Below are positions 17,073 through 26,756 of a DNA stretch of 64,000 bases, piece after piece. The translations under genes and the position numbers were made by a program. The stretch's first letter is position 1, and each line of letters starts with the position of its first letter. The notes beneath the pieces were generated by a model. The model made no database searches, was not told where the DNA came from, and saw only the letters and a program-made list of their open reading frames with translations. Source of the stretch: Gammaproteobacteria bacterium (lineage in GTDB: Bacteria; Pseudomonadota; Gammaproteobacteria; Pseudomonadales; Pseudohongiellaceae); NCBI GenBank assembly GCA_041395725.1, contig JAWKZW010000001.1, positions 3,354,501 to 3,418,500 on the forward strand, in the 5' to 3' direction.

Positions 17073-19252
17073 TTCTGAGCGAGTTGTTTGAGCAGCAAGT
17101 TTTGTACACTTACGGCGGATTCTGAATCTCCCGGTATCAGCTTGCGGTATTCACCGTCCGGTTGCAGAACCCAGCTTTGCACCTTGTCCTGCAGGTACAG
17201 CTCCAGTTCTTCGATGATTCGACTGACCAGTTTCTTTTTCAGTATTGGAAAGCACACTTCAATGCGATTCGCCAGGTTGCGCTCCATCCAGTCAGCGCTG
17301 GCGCAGTAGATCTGATTGGTGTTATTGAGGAAGTAGTAGACCCGTGAATGTTCGAGGAACCTGCCGACCACGGATTTTACCCGGATATTCTCACTGACCC
17401 CGGGCAATCCCGGTCTCAGGCAACAGACTCCCCGCACGATCAGATCAATCTGGACACCTGCATTTGAGGCGTCGTAGAGGGCAAAGATAATGTCTGGCTC
17501 CGTCAGGCCATTCACTTTGGCAATAATACGGGCCGGTTTGCCTTTTAAGGCAATTTCCTTCTCGGCACGGATCATTTTCAGGAGAGATTTTTTCAGGTTG
17601 AATGGTGCATGAAGCAGGACGCCAGGAGTGATTTTTTTACCCATCCCGGTAATCTGCTGGAATACTCTGTGGGTGTCTTCACAGAGATTTTTGTCACAGG
17701 TCAAAAGACTGTAGTCGGTATAGATCTGGGAGTTTTTGCGGTGATAATTGCCCGTCCCCAGATGCGCGTAATACTTCGGGCTGCCATTTTCACGTCGTAC
17801 GAACAGCAGCATCTTGGCGTGGGTCTTATAGCCCAGCACGCCATACACCACTACTGCACCCGCTTCCTGCAGGATGCTGGCAAACTGAATATTCTCCTCT
17901 TCATCAAATCGGGCCCGCAGTTCGATGACAACGGTTACTTCCTTGCCGTTGCGGGCTGCCTCGGCGAGGGCCGCCACCAACTCTGATGATTCATTGGTGC
18001 GGTAAAGAGTCTGCTTGATGGAAAGCACGGCCGGATCGCGGGCCGCCTGGCGGACCCAGTCGATCACCGGGACGAAAGACTGAAATGGATGCAGAAGCAA
18101 CTGGTCCTCAAGGGACACCGCAGTGAAAATACAGCTGTCTTCTTCCAGGTAGCGGGGGACGCCGGGTGAAAACTTGGGAAAACACAGATCCGGCCTGTCT
18201 ACCATGCCCCGAATAGTCATCATGCGCTGCAGATTGACCGGGCCGTTAAGGCGAAACAGCTCTTCGTCGCTCAGATTAAACCGATCGAGCAGGAAGTCAG
18301 TCAGATAGTCGGGGCACTCGCTGGCTACTTCCAGCTTGGTCGCTGCGCCAAACCGTCGACTGTGCAGTTCGCCTTTCAGGGCCGTGGCAACATCTTCGTT
18401 TTCCACATTTGACATTTCCAGGTCGGAATTGCGGGTCACGCGAAACTGGTGGCATTCCTTGACTTTCATTCCGGGGAATAGCTGGGCGACACTGGCGTGG
18501 ATGATTGACGAGAGGAATACGAAGTTGTCACCGTCAGGCATTATTTGTGGTGGAATCTTGATCAGCCTGGGTAAAGACCTGGGGGCTGGGACGATGGCGA
18601 GTCCACTGTCCCGACCGAATGCATCCTTGCCCTCCAGAGACAGGATAAAGTTGAGACTTTTGTTGACCAGCCGCGGAAACGGATGTGCCGGATCCAGCCC
18701 AAGGGGGCTGATTACGGGAAGCACCTCATCCTGAAAATAGTCGCTCGCCCACTCTTTAAGCCCGGCATCCCATTCATCACGGTTCAGGATGGAGATACCT
18801 TCTTCGCGCAGAGAGGGCAGCAGATCCTCGTTCAGAACCCGGTACTGGTCGTGCAGTGCAGTTTCGGTAATGGTGTGAATCTTCTTGAGGACCTGATCTG
18901 GATAGCGGCCGTCGGGGCCTTGTTTCTGGCGCCCCGATTCGAGCTGTTTCTTCAGCCCGGAGACCCGGATCTCGTAAAATTCATCCAGGTTGGAGCTGAA
19001 GATCAGCAGGAACATCAGCCGTTCCAGTAACGGATTGGATTGATTCTGGGATTCCGCCAGTACCCGCAGGTTAAATTGCAGGTGGCTCAGTTCCCGATTC
19101 TGGTAATACTCACTGTTGCTGAGGTCCAGGGCGGGTTGTTGAGGTTGTTGGCTGTTGCCGCTGATTTTGTCTGCTTGATCATTGTTGTCGGCCTGCGGCG
19201 GATCCGCCGTAAAACCGGTCAGGGGGATGGCGCTTGGGGAGTCATTCTTCAT
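17057..19252 (-). CDS. ppk1: Polyphosphate kinase 1
   Basis: PPK1 reversibly moves the gamma phosphate of ATP onto polyphosphate chains. The 731-residue protein starts at 19252 (MKNDSPSAIP), which puts the conserved NRELSHLQFNLRVLAES helix about 55 residues in. A much longer frame to 19519 would run over the pstS promoter. Catalytic regions are clear: YKTHAKMLLFVRREN with the phosphorylated His, AHLGTGNYHRKNSQIYTDY, and FLEHSRVYYFLN with the second His. It is divergent from pstS, with the Pho box at 19437-19454 in the shared intergenic region, and converges on ppx. Confidence 0.95.
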   Translation of the reverse strand: MKNDSPSAIPLTGFTADPPQADNNDQADKISGNSQQPQQPALDLSNSEYYQNRELSHLQFNLRVLAESQNQSNPLLERLMFLLIFSSNLDEFYEIRVSGLKKQLESGRQKQGPDGRYPDQVLKKIHTITETALHDQYRVLNEDLLPSLREEGISILNRDEWDAGLKEWASDYFQDEVLPVISPLGLDPAHPFPRLVNKSLNFILSLEGKDAFGRDSGLAIVPAPRSLPRLIKIPPQIMPDGDNFVFLSSIIHASVAQLFPGMKVKECHQFRVTRNSDLEMSNVENEDVATALKGELHSRRFGAATKLEVASECPDYLTDFLLDRFNLSDEELFRLNGPVNLQRMMTIRGMVDRPDLCFPKFSPGVPRYLEEDSCIFTAVSLEDQLLLHPFQSFVPVIDWVRQAARDPAVLSIKQTLYRTNESSELVAALAEAARNGKEVTVVIELRARFDEEENIQFASILQEAGAVVVYGVLGYKTHAKMLLFVRRENGSPKYYAHLGTGNYHRKNSQIYTDYSLLTCDKNLCEDTHRVFQQITGMGKKITPGVLLHAPFNLKKSLLKMIRAEKEIALKGKPARIIAKVNGLTEPDIIFALYDASNAGVQIDLIVRGVCCLRPGLPGVSENIRVKSVVGRFLEHSRVYYFLNNTNQIYCASADWMERNLANRIEVCFPILKKKLVSRIIEELELYLQDKVQSWVLQPDGEYRKLIPGDSESAVSVQNLLLKQLAQNYDPA

Positions 19253-19436
19253 AGAGTTGCGGTAGTCTCTTTTGTAGGTGCGTTGCTTTGTCGGCAGTCG
19301 CAGACACCCGGGTTTCATATTGGCGAGTATCCGGCTGGCATAGCTGGCATAGATTGAAAGAAGCAGGTCAGGATACCACAGGGGCAGAATGTTTTTTGGC
19401 GCCTCCTGTTCCCCCGGCGACGCGAATGTTACTGCT

Positions 19437-19470
19437 TTGTCATATTTCTGTAATATAACCCCCCTATAGT
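19437..19470 (+). promoter_or_regulatory. Pho box and -10 of pstS
   Basis: TTGTCAT (19437-19443), four bases, CTGTAAT (19448-19454), then ten bases to TATAGT (19465-19470). This is the PhoB half-site repeat at 11-bp spacing, standing in for the -35 element. Transcription would begin about 40 bp before the pstS ATG. Confidence 0.85.
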
Positions 19471-19517
19471 GAGCGGCGGTTAATTCTGGCCCTGAACATG
19501 AAACCCTGGAGATAAGC

Positions 19518-20492
19518 ATGAGCCTGCTTCGAGCGTTAAAATTTTCCAGCCTGGCGGCTGCCGTAACCTGGTTCAGTATCGGTCAAGCACAGGATGTCGA
19601 CCCCGCACTGCCCGAATACGAGCGCGTAGGCGGGGTTGCCGGCAATCTGTCCAGCGTTGGTTCCGATACTCTCGCCAATCTGATGACCTTGTGGGCGGAG
19701 GAGTTCAATCGGGTTTACCCGAATGTAAATATCCAGATACAGGCGGCAGGCTCTTCGACCGCACCGCCGGCCCTGACGGAGAGGACTTCCAACTTCGGCC
19801 CTATGAGTCGTGAAATGCGGGACAACGAAATCGAGTCTTTCGAAAGACGTTATGGCTATCGACCGACAGCGGTACCGGTTGCTATAGATGCTCTGGCTGT
19901 GTTTGTGCACAAGGACAATCCTCTGGAAGGGCTGACGATGGCACAGGTAGACGCGATTTTTTCATCGACTCTGCGCTGTGGCTCCGCAAGACCGGTTACA
20001 ACCTGGGGGCAGGTTGGCCTGACCGGGCCATGGGAGCGTCGCGACATTCAGTTGTTTGGCCGAAATTCGGTTTCCGGCACTTATGGATACTTCAAGGAAA
20101 CAGCATTGTGCGAAGGGGATTTCAAGAACAACGTCAATGAGCAGCCGGGTTCAGCCTCTGTCGTCCAGTCGGTAAGCACCTCTATCAATGCAGTGGGGTA
20201 CTCGGGGATCGGTTACCGGACTTCCAGTGTCAGAACCGTCCCGTTGGCCCGGGGGGAGGGCGATGATTATTTCGATGCCACACCGATGAACGCCGTGTCC
20301 GGTAACTATCCACTGGCCCGGTTCCTCTGGGTTTATGTCAACAAGGCGCCCAACCAGCCGTTGCCGCCCCTGGAGCGGGAATTCATCAAGCTGGTGCTGT
20401 CCAAGACCGGTCAAGATGTTGTAATAAAAGACGGTTATATTCCCTTACCAGCCCAGGTTGTTGAGGCAACCATGAGAAACCTGGGTATGTAG
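19518..20492 (+). CDS. pstS: Phosphate-binding protein PstS
   Basis: The periplasmic phosphate receptor of the high-affinity Pst ABC importer. It has 324 residues and a signal peptide (MSLLRALKFSSLAAAVTWFS, then IGQAQ). The phosphate-loop regions are visible: VGSDTLANLMTLWAEEF, QAAGSSTAPPALT, and GRNSVSGTYGYFKE with the conserved Ser/Gly/Thr set. GGAGATAAGC precedes the ATG. It is the first gene of pstSCAB-phoU, but a strong terminator lies between it and pstC, which should make PstS the most abundant product. Confidence 0.95.
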   Translation: MSLLRALKFSSLAAAVTWFSIGQAQDVDPALPEYERVGGVAGNLSSVGSDTLANLMTLWAEEFNRVYPNVNIQIQAAGSSTAPPALTERTSNFGPMSREMRDNEIESFERRYGYRPTAVPVAIDALAVFVHKDNPLEGLTMAQVDAIFSSTLRCGSARPVTTWGQVGLTGPWERRDIQLFGRNSVSGTYGYFKETALCEGDFKNNVNEQPGSASVVQSVSTSINAVGYSGIGYRTSSVRTVPLARGEGDDYFDATPMNAVSGNYPLARFLWVYVNKAPNQPLPPLEREFIKLVLSKTGQDVVIKDGYIPLPAQVVEATMRNLGM

Positions 20493-20526
20493 CCGAGACG
20501 CTATTGCTGTTGTAGAATTCGATCCG

Positions 20527-20558
20527 AAGAATCAGCTCCAGGGGGAGCTGATTCTTTT
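20527..20558 (+). terminator. Intra-operon terminator between pstS and pstC
   Basis: A perfect 13-bp stem (AAGAATCAGCTCC at 20527-20539, GGAGCTGATTCTT at 20544-20556) with a four-base loop, running into a short T tract (TTTTAT). It lies 34 bp after the pstS stop and 121 bp before pstC. Confidence 0.85.
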
Positions 20559-20614
20559 ATAGGGGTCGGAATGTAACGACGTCAGAAAAGTCAGATAATA
20601 AAAAGGGGCTAGTG

Positions 20615-20683
20615 ATGTCAGGCGACCAAGTCAGCAGACACGTTTTAGCAGCCCTCCCTTCTACAGGCAACCAGCGACGATGA
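20615..20683 (+). CDS. 22-codon leader ORF coupled to pstC
   Basis: ATG at 20615 is preceded by AAAAGGGG at a good distance. The frame encodes MSGDQVSRHVLAALPSTGNQ followed by two Arg and ends in TGA at 20681-20683. This overlaps the pstC ATG at 20680 as ATGA. pstC has no good ribosome site of its own and no alternative start upstream in its frame. The small ORF therefore probably serves to load ribosomes for pstC by translational coupling. The peptide shows no known motif. Confidence 0.55.
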   Translation: MSGDQVSRHVLAALPSTGNQRR

Positions 20684-23022
20684 GTTCAACCAATGGCGGG
20701 CACAGTGTCAGCACAGATACCGGTACCCCCAGGCCGACAGAAGCGGAGTTAGAGCAGCTGCTCGCCCGCCAGAGCTTCCGCCGTCGTCTGCGCTATTTCA
20801 ACGATCAGTTTGCCCGCGTTGCCATCGCCACCGGCGGCGTCGGTGTCATAGTTGCCATCCTGCTGATCTTTGTTTACCTGCTGTTAGAGGTGATTCCGTT
20901 GTTTCAGCAGGCCGACGTGCAGCAGTTGTCCCGCTACCAGGTGGCCGGAGCCGGTGATTCAGAACTGCTGCACCTGGCGGTCGAGGAACAGTCTGAGGTG
21001 GCCATGCGGCTGGACGCGGAGGCTGGGGTGGTCTTCTTTCGAGTCACAGATGGAACCCTGATCAACAGCGAACAGCTGCCGGTACCGCCGGGCGCTACTG
21101 TAACGGGATTTGCCCTGGCGTCTGAAGCGAGCGGTGTTTTTGCACTCGGCTTCAGTAACGGTGCCGCTCTGATAGCGCAATATGATTTCGAGACCCGGTT
21201 CGCAGCCGACGGGACCCGAGAAATAATCCCCAGCATCGAATACCCGTTCGGACCGGATGTCTTCACCCTGTTTGAGGGCGGGCAGGTAAGCCGGCTTGCG
21301 ATCAGTGAAAGGTCTGGCGTGTATCTGTTAGCGGCAGTCAACGACAACGGCAATACCAACCTGATACGTATTGCCCAGCAGCGCAATCTGTTCTCGGCCT
21401 TCAGTCTAGGCGGTGCAGCACCCGGGTTTGAAGTGGAGCCCTTATCCCTTTCCATCGCTATCAATGATGTGAACCAGTTGTTTATCGACGGTGATCAGCG
21501 CTGGATGTACTTTGTGACTGTCGACGGGGGGCTGAGCCTGGTGGATCTCAGGCCCGCCCTCCAGGGCCGGGCGTCAGGCATCGCCCAGGTCCTGGATCTG
21601 GTAGAGGACGGCAGGCGGCCAACCCGCATAGCACTGCTGTTGGGTGATATTTCTCTATTGGTGGCGGACGATGCCGGTTCCGTATCGCAGTGGATGCTGG
21701 TATCCGGGGCCGACGGTCAGGCGACATTGGAACGGGTGCGGACCTTTGACGTCGGAGACAGCCCGGTCATTGCGCTGTCTCCGGAACAGCGGCGAAAGAA
21801 TTTCGTTATTGCAGATCAGGAAGGTCATATAGGTCTGTATAACACCACGGCGCATCGCGAGGCCTACTATGCGCCGCTGTTCGAAACCGCTCCCGAGGCG
21901 CTGGCGATCTCGCCCCGCGGGGATACTCTCCTGGCCGAACTGGCTGGCGGAAGTATCTCGGTCTGGGACGTGCATAATGAGCACCCGGAAGTTTCCTGGT
22001 CGGCGCTTTGGGGTAAGGTCTGGTACGAAAGCTATAGCGAACCCGACTATATCTGGCAGTCTTCTGCAGCCAACAACGACTTTGAGCCAAAATACAGCCT
22101 GGTACCCCTGGCATTTGGCACCTTGAAGGCGGCCTTCTATGCCATGTTACTGGCGACGCCACTGGCGATCTGCGGTGCGATCTTTACTGGCTATTTCATG
22201 GTGCCGGTGATGCGACAGCAGGTGAAGCCGTTGATTGAATTGATGGCGGCCATGCCTACCGTCGTGTTGGGATTTCTGGCAGGCCTGTGGCTGGCACCAT
22301 TTGTGGAAAGCAACCTGCTGGGTGTGTTCAGTATTCTGTTCATTATGCCGTTCGGCATTCTGCTGGCAAGTTTCGGCTGGGCGCAGCTGCCTGATGAAGT
22401 GCGTCACCGGGTTCCAGATGGCTGGGAAGCTGCACTGTTAGTGCCGGTCGTCATTGCACTGACCTATCTGTGCTTCGGCTTTTCCTCGACTATCGAGAAT
22501 CTGTTTTTCGCCGGCGATATGAGGACCTGGATTACCAACGACCTGGGCATCACTTACGATCAGCGTAATGCAATGATTGTCGGTCTGGCGATGGGGTTTG
22601 CGGTAATCCCGACAATTTTTTCTATTGCCGAAGACGCTATCTTTACAGTTCCGCGCCATCTCAGTTACGGATCTCTCGCACTGGGAGCGACGCCCTGGCA
22701 GACCATGTACAGGGTGGTATTACCGACGGCCAGTCCAGGCATATTTTCCGGAGTCATGATCGGTTTCGGCCGTGCGGTAGGAGAAACCATGATTGTACTG
22801 ATGGCCACAGGCAATACGCCTATTATGGACATCAATATCTTCGAAGGCATGCGAACGCTGGCTGCGAATATCGCCGTGGAGGTGCCGGAGTCTGAAGTGG
22901 ACAGTACGCACTACCGGATTCTTTTCCTGACAGCCCTGGTGTTGTTTTTGTTTACCTTTGTTTTCAACACACTCGCTGAATTAGTCCGCCAGCGACTTCG
23001 CGACAAGTACAGTACGATATGA
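20680..23022 (+). CDS. pstC: Phosphate ABC transporter permease PstC, with large periplasmic insertion
   Basis: At 780 residues this is more than twice the E. coli PstC. A cytoplasmic N-terminus is followed by a membrane helix (about 49-73), then about 390 residues that look like a beta-propeller facing the periplasm. WD40-like blades include VIALSPEQRRKNFVIADQEG and ALAISPRGDTLLAELAGGSI, followed by SVWDVHN. The permease domain (about 465-775) has the EAA-type loop LGATPWQTMYRVVLPTASPG and GRAVGETMIVLMATGN. Similar long PstC forms occur in pseudomonads. It overlaps pstA by 4 bp and depends on the leader ORF for its start. Confidence 0.93.
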   Translation: MSSTNGGHSVSTDTGTPRPTEAELEQLLARQSFRRRLRYFNDQFARVAIATGGVGVIVAILLIFVYLLLEVIPLFQQADVQQLSRYQVAGAGDSELLHLAVEEQSEVAMRLDAEAGVVFFRVTDGTLINSEQLPVPPGATVTGFALASEASGVFALGFSNGAALIAQYDFETRFAADGTREIIPSIEYPFGPDVFTLFEGGQVSRLAISERSGVYLLAAVNDNGNTNLIRIAQQRNLFSAFSLGGAAPGFEVEPLSLSIAINDVNQLFIDGDQRWMYFVTVDGGLSLVDLRPALQGRASGIAQVLDLVEDGRRPTRIALLLGDISLLVADDAGSVSQWMLVSGADGQATLERVRTFDVGDSPVIALSPEQRRKNFVIADQEGHIGLYNTTAHREAYYAPLFETAPEALAISPRGDTLLAELAGGSISVWDVHNEHPEVSWSALWGKVWYESYSEPDYIWQSSAANNDFEPKYSLVPLAFGTLKAAFYAMLLATPLAICGAIFTGYFMVPVMRQQVKPLIELMAAMPTVVLGFLAGLWLAPFVESNLLGVFSILFIMPFGILLASFGWAQLPDEVRHRVPDGWEAALLVPVVIALTYLCFGFSSTIENLFFAGDMRTWITNDLGITYDQRNAMIVGLAMGFAVIPTIFSIAEDAIFTVPRHLSYGSLALGATPWQTMYRVVLPTASPGIFSGVMIGFGRAVGETMIVLMATGNTPIMDINIFEGMRTLAANIAVEVPESEVDSTHYRILFLTALVLFLFTFVFNTLAELVRQRLRDKYSTI

Positions 23023-24713
23023 AACAACGCATTTTAAAATGGACAAAATCAGGCTCACCCTGGATCTGGTTCAATGCAGGCGCCGTGGCAATCAGTCTTG
23101 TTATGGTAGTCGGTCTTTTAATGTTGCTGGCGGTCCGCGGCATGGTGCATTTCTGGCCTGCTGATGTGGTCAGTGCGTCCTATTCCGTGCCCACTACGTC
23201 CGGTGAGATACAGACGGTGGAAATCATGGGGGAAATGGTCGAGAGTGAGACGATTTCGGCCAGTCAGATAATTTCCTCCGGCATTCCCGTGGAAGAAAAC
23301 ACGGCCGGTTACGAGAGAACTCTGATGAAACTCGGCAACAGGGATCTGACCGGGGCTGACTTTCGCTGGGTGCTGAACGATTTCATTCATGATAGTGATT
23401 TTCCGTCTCATGTTATCGTTCTGGAGAGATACGAATGGGGCAATTTTTACGGCTTCCTGCGGGAGCTGAAGCAGAGCGGCGAAGTGGTTTTAAGTGCCGA
23501 TAGCGGTGCGGACGACACGGCTTTGTGGGAAGAATTTGAAAGACGCCTGGAGCGCTCCCTGGCACTACACGAACAGATCGTTGCCCTGGAAACAGATGAG
23601 ATCGGCAGCATCAATTACCAGGTTGAGAGATTGAGGCTGGAGCAAAGGCGTCTGGAACTGGAAGGCGACGATGATGCCGAAGCAATTGCAGAGTTGGATC
23701 GTCAGCGTGCAGTCCTTGATCAGGAATACGAGCAGCTGCAAACGCAACTGGTTGAACTTTACAATCAGATAAACAGGGATACTGTCGTTTTCGAGGCGTC
23801 GCAAGGGCAGCAGACAGAATTTAACATCTCTGATGTGGTCAGGGCCTATCGTCCTAATGAGATAAACACCCTGCAGAAGCTGGGTATTTATTTCAGCAAA
23901 CTGTGGGAGTTTCTTTCTGACGAGCCCCGCGAGGCGAATACAGAGGGGGGTATCTATCCAGCCATATTTGGCACTGTGATGATGGTAATGTTGATGTCCG
24001 TCTTCGTCACCCCATTCGGTGTGGTGGCTGCGGTTTATCTGCGCGAGTATGCCAAGCAGGGCTTTCTCACCCGCACCATCAGGATTGCCGTGAATAACCT
24101 GGCTGGCGTACCCTCGATCGTTTACGGCGTTTTCGGGCTGGGCTTCTTTATTTATTTTATTGGTGCTGAAATAGACCAGGCTCTGTACCCGGAAGCCCTT
24201 CCTGCGCCAACGTTCGGGACGCCCGGTCTGTTGTGGGCCTCACTGACCCTGGCGCTGTTGACGGTCCCGGTAGTCATCGTGGCTACCGAGGAAGGCCTGG
24301 CTCGCATTCCCAGGAGTGTCCGGGAGGGCAGCCTGGCCCTTGGGGCAACCAAATTCGAGACGCTCTGGCGCGTTGTACTGCCAATGGCAAGCCCTGCTAT
24401 GATGACCGGGTTGATTCTTGCAGTAGCCAGAGCGGCGGGGGAGGTGGCGCCTCTCATGCTGGTCGGTGTTGTCAAACTGGCTCCCTCGTTACCGTTGGAT
24501 GGTAATTACCCGTATCTGCACCTTGACCAGAAGTTCATGCACCTGGGGTTTCATATTTACGACGTGGGATTTCAGAGTCCGAACGTCGAGGCAGCAAGGC
24601 CATTGGTCTACGCCACCGCGTTGCTACTGGTCGTTGTAATTGCCATTTTAAATTTGAGTGCTGTTTCAATCCGCAATCGACTGCGGGAAAGATACAAATC
24701 ACTGGATATGTAG
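23019..24713 (+). CDS. pstA: Phosphate ABC transporter permease PstA, with coiled-coil insertion
   Basis: The second membrane subunit of the Pst importer, 564 residues where about 300 is usual. After the first membrane helix (about 18-40) comes a periplasmic insertion of about 260 residues with a strong coiled coil at roughly 170-250 (EQIVALETDEIGSINYQVER and LDQEYEQLQTQLVELYNQIN). The permease domain follows from about 305, with the EAA loop LGATKFETLWRVVLPMASPA and ARAAGEVAPLMLVG. It overlaps pstC by ATGA. The matching enlargement of PstC and PstA suggests the two insertions interact with each other or with PstS. Confidence 0.93.
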   Translation: MKQRILKWTKSGSPWIWFNAGAVAISLVMVVGLLMLLAVRGMVHFWPADVVSASYSVPTTSGEIQTVEIMGEMVESETISASQIISSGIPVEENTAGYERTLMKLGNRDLTGADFRWVLNDFIHDSDFPSHVIVLERYEWGNFYGFLRELKQSGEVVLSADSGADDTALWEEFERRLERSLALHEQIVALETDEIGSINYQVERLRLEQRRLELEGDDDAEAIAELDRQRAVLDQEYEQLQTQLVELYNQINRDTVVFEASQGQQTEFNISDVVRAYRPNEINTLQKLGIYFSKLWEFLSDEPREANTEGGIYPAIFGTVMMVMLMSVFVTPFGVVAAVYLREYAKQGFLTRTIRIAVNNLAGVPSIVYGVFGLGFFIYFIGAEIDQALYPEALPAPTFGTPGLLWASLTLALLTVPVVIVATEEGLARIPRSVREGSLALGATKFETLWRVVLPMASPAMMTGLILAVARAAGEVAPLMLVGVVKLAPSLPLDGNYPYLHLDQKFMHLGFHIYDVGFQSPNVEAARPLVYATALLLVVVIAILNLSAVSIRNRLRERYKSLDM

Positions 24714-24761
24714 GCAGGACTGACAAACTTTGAATACGGTTGAATATCGGGCGTACTGGCG

Positions 24762-25595
24762 ATGAATGGGCAAGCAGAATCCAAGAATATAGATGTTTCA
24801 CAGGTGTTAAGGAAAAGCGCTGACAACGAGATGGATGCGCTTGAAGAATGCCTGGTGGTTAAGAATCTTGATCTTTTCTATGGAGACAAACAGGCCCTCC
24901 AGGACATTAATCTTTCCATTCCAAGGAAGCGGGTCACTGCTTTTATCGGCCCCAGCGGTTGCGGCAAATCGACTTTACTGCGTTGTTTTAACCGCATGAA
25001 CGATCTGGTTGATGGCTGCGCGATAGATGGCACCATCGAACTGGATAACATGGATATTTATCAGAAATCTGTCGACGTGGCCGATTTGCGGCGGCGGGTC
25101 GGCATGGTGTTCCAGAAACCGAATCCGTTTCCAAAGACCATTTATGAGAATGTTGCCTATGGATTGCGGATTCAGGGCGTCAATAGAAGACGGATTCTGG
25201 ATGAGGTGGTGGAAACCTCTCTGCGCGCTGCCGCTCTTTGGGACGAAGTTAAAGACCGTCTGCACGACAGCGCCCTGGGGCTGTCTGGTGGTCAGCAACA
25301 ACGGCTGGTTATTGCCCGCACAGTCGCAGTGGAGCCGGAAGTACTTCTGCTTGATGAACCAGCCTCCGCACTCGACCCGATTTCGACTTTGAAAATTGAA
25401 GAGCTTATCAATCAGTTAAAAACCAATTACACGATTGTCATCGTAACCCATAACATGCAGCAGGCCGCAAGGGTCTCGGATTTCACAGCGTTCATGTATC
25501 TGGGCAATATGGTTGAATATGACAAAACCGATAATATTTTTACCAATCCTGCCGAAAAGCAAACTGAGGACTACATAACAGGTCGATACGGTTAA
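24762..25595 (+). CDS. pstB: Phosphate ABC transporter ATPase PstB
   Basis: The 277-residue ATPase drives phosphate import from the cytoplasmic side. It has Walker A GPSGCGKST, Q-loop MVFQKPNPFP, signature LSGGQQQR, Walker B EVLLLDEPASALDP and the switch His in VTHNMQQA. The N-terminal extension before the first strand (CLVVKNLDLFYG) is about 30 residues. That is as in Pseudomonas PstB, so I keep the ATG at 24762. No strong Shine-Dalgarno is visible, and a start at the Met of MDALEE (24831) is possible. It is followed by phoU after 93 bp. Confidence 0.95.
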   Translation: MNGQAESKNIDVSQVLRKSADNEMDALEECLVVKNLDLFYGDKQALQDINLSIPRKRVTAFIGPSGCGKSTLLRCFNRMNDLVDGCAIDGTIELDNMDIYQKSVDVADLRRRVGMVFQKPNPFPKTIYENVAYGLRIQGVNRRRILDEVVETSLRAAALWDEVKDRLHDSALGLSGGQQQRLVIARTVAVEPEVLLLDEPASALDPISTLKIEELINQLKTNYTIVIVTHNMQQAARVSDFTAFMYLGNMVEYDKTDNIFTNPAEKQTEDYITGRYG

Positions 25596-25688
25596 ATCCT
25601 GTAAGATAGTTGCTCAAAGTCGGTTCTTTTATTATTCATCAGCTGTGATTGGCGGCCTGCAGGCCGGCCGGTCAGGACACAAAACCCT

Positions 25689-26387
25689 ATGATCCAGGAA
25701 GTGGAAAACCACAGTCATCACATCTCACGACAGTTCAACATTGAACTCGAAGATGTAAAAACCCGTATGTTGGAAATGGGTGGTAAGGTTGAGAAGCAAC
25801 TCAAGGACGCCATTGATGCCCTGACAGGCCTCGACAGCGCGCTTGCGCAGCGGGTACGCAAGGATGACAGCCAGATCGATGCACTGGAGGTCTCTATAGA
25901 CGCCCAGTGCAGCCGGATTCTCGCTCGACGACAACCCGCTGCGAGCGATTTAAGGCTTATTCTTGCCATCATCAAGACCATCCGCGATCTGGAGAGAATC
26001 GGTGACGAATCGAGCAAAATAGCCAAAATGGCGATTCGGCTGGCACAGGATGGTGATCTGCCGAAAGGGAGCGACGAGATTCAGCTTATTGGCGATCAGG
26101 TCTGTATCATGGTTCACAATGCGCTGGATGCCTTCGCCCGCTACGATGCGAATTCTGCCGCTACGGTGACTGACTCGGACGAGGATGTCGATGAGCAGTA
26201 CAGTAACGCTATCCGGGCCATGATCGACTGGATGCAGGAGGAGCCTGCCAAAATTGATCGTTTTCTCAATCTGATCTGGGCCCTGCGGGCATTAGAGCGG
26301 ATTGGCGATCATGCGGAAAACATTTCGGAACACATTCTTTACGTAGTGCGTGGTAAAGATGTAAGGCATAGTGGCCTGAACACGTAG
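25689..26387 (+). CDS. phoU: Phosphate signalling protein PhoU
   Basis: A 232-residue protein of two three-helix bundles that links Pst transport status to PhoR and keeps the Pho regulon off when phosphate is plentiful. The metal-binding Glu/Asp motifs appear twice: DLERIGDESSKIAKMA and ALERIGDHAENISEH. RILARRQPAASDLRLIL is also typical. It closes the pst operon. A small GC-rich hairpin (CTGCCAC/GTGGCAG at 26412-26430) without a T tract follows 24 bp after the stop. Confidence 0.95.
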   Translation: MIQEVENHSHHISRQFNIELEDVKTRMLEMGGKVEKQLKDAIDALTGLDSALAQRVRKDDSQIDALEVSIDAQCSRILARRQPAASDLRLILAIIKTIRDLERIGDESSKIAKMAIRLAQDGDLPKGSDEIQLIGDQVCIMVHNALDAFARYDANSAATVTDSDEDVDEQYSNAIRAMIDWMQEEPAKIDRFLNLIWALRALERIGDHAENISEHILYVVRGKDVRHSGLNT

Positions 26388-26756
26388 TCCTGCCCCAGAG
26401 CCTCACTGCTGCTGCCACTGCTGGTGGCAGTCTGGCTTCAAACCAAGGCGTCCCTGGCGCTCTTTCTGCTCTGCGCGAGCCTGTCTCGTGTTGTGCAAGG
26501 CTTAGTCCGTTGAGATCCAGTATAGCTATCCCCTGCCTCGCACCGATGGTACATGTTGTTTTTCGCCCTTTCCCCGGGGCGGCTCTTCTTCCTCGGGTCT
26601 GTCGTCGAAATTTACCGATTGAGCCGGCGCTGGCCGGGTGACTGAAACCATGCGAACGGCTTGCGCTGCCTCCGTGCTGAGGCGGAAAGCTGGCCTATTC
26701 GGCCTGTTCGGCGCTGATGCCGGCAAATGTTTCAGAAAGATTACCAGGTCGTCACA
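26388..26756. other. Intergenic stretch between phoU and the porin Pho box
   Basis: Nothing firm is seen beyond the hairpin at 26412-26430. A leftward open frame (26526-26651 from an ATG) would give a 41-residue Arg/Glu/Pro-rich peptide, but it has no ribosome site or recognised relative. Confidence 0.4.

Noticed and set aside
26526..26726. Arg/Glu/Pro-rich small protein on the minus strand
   Set aside because: The first start is TTG, the only ATG leaves 41 codons, and no ribosome site or relative is evident.
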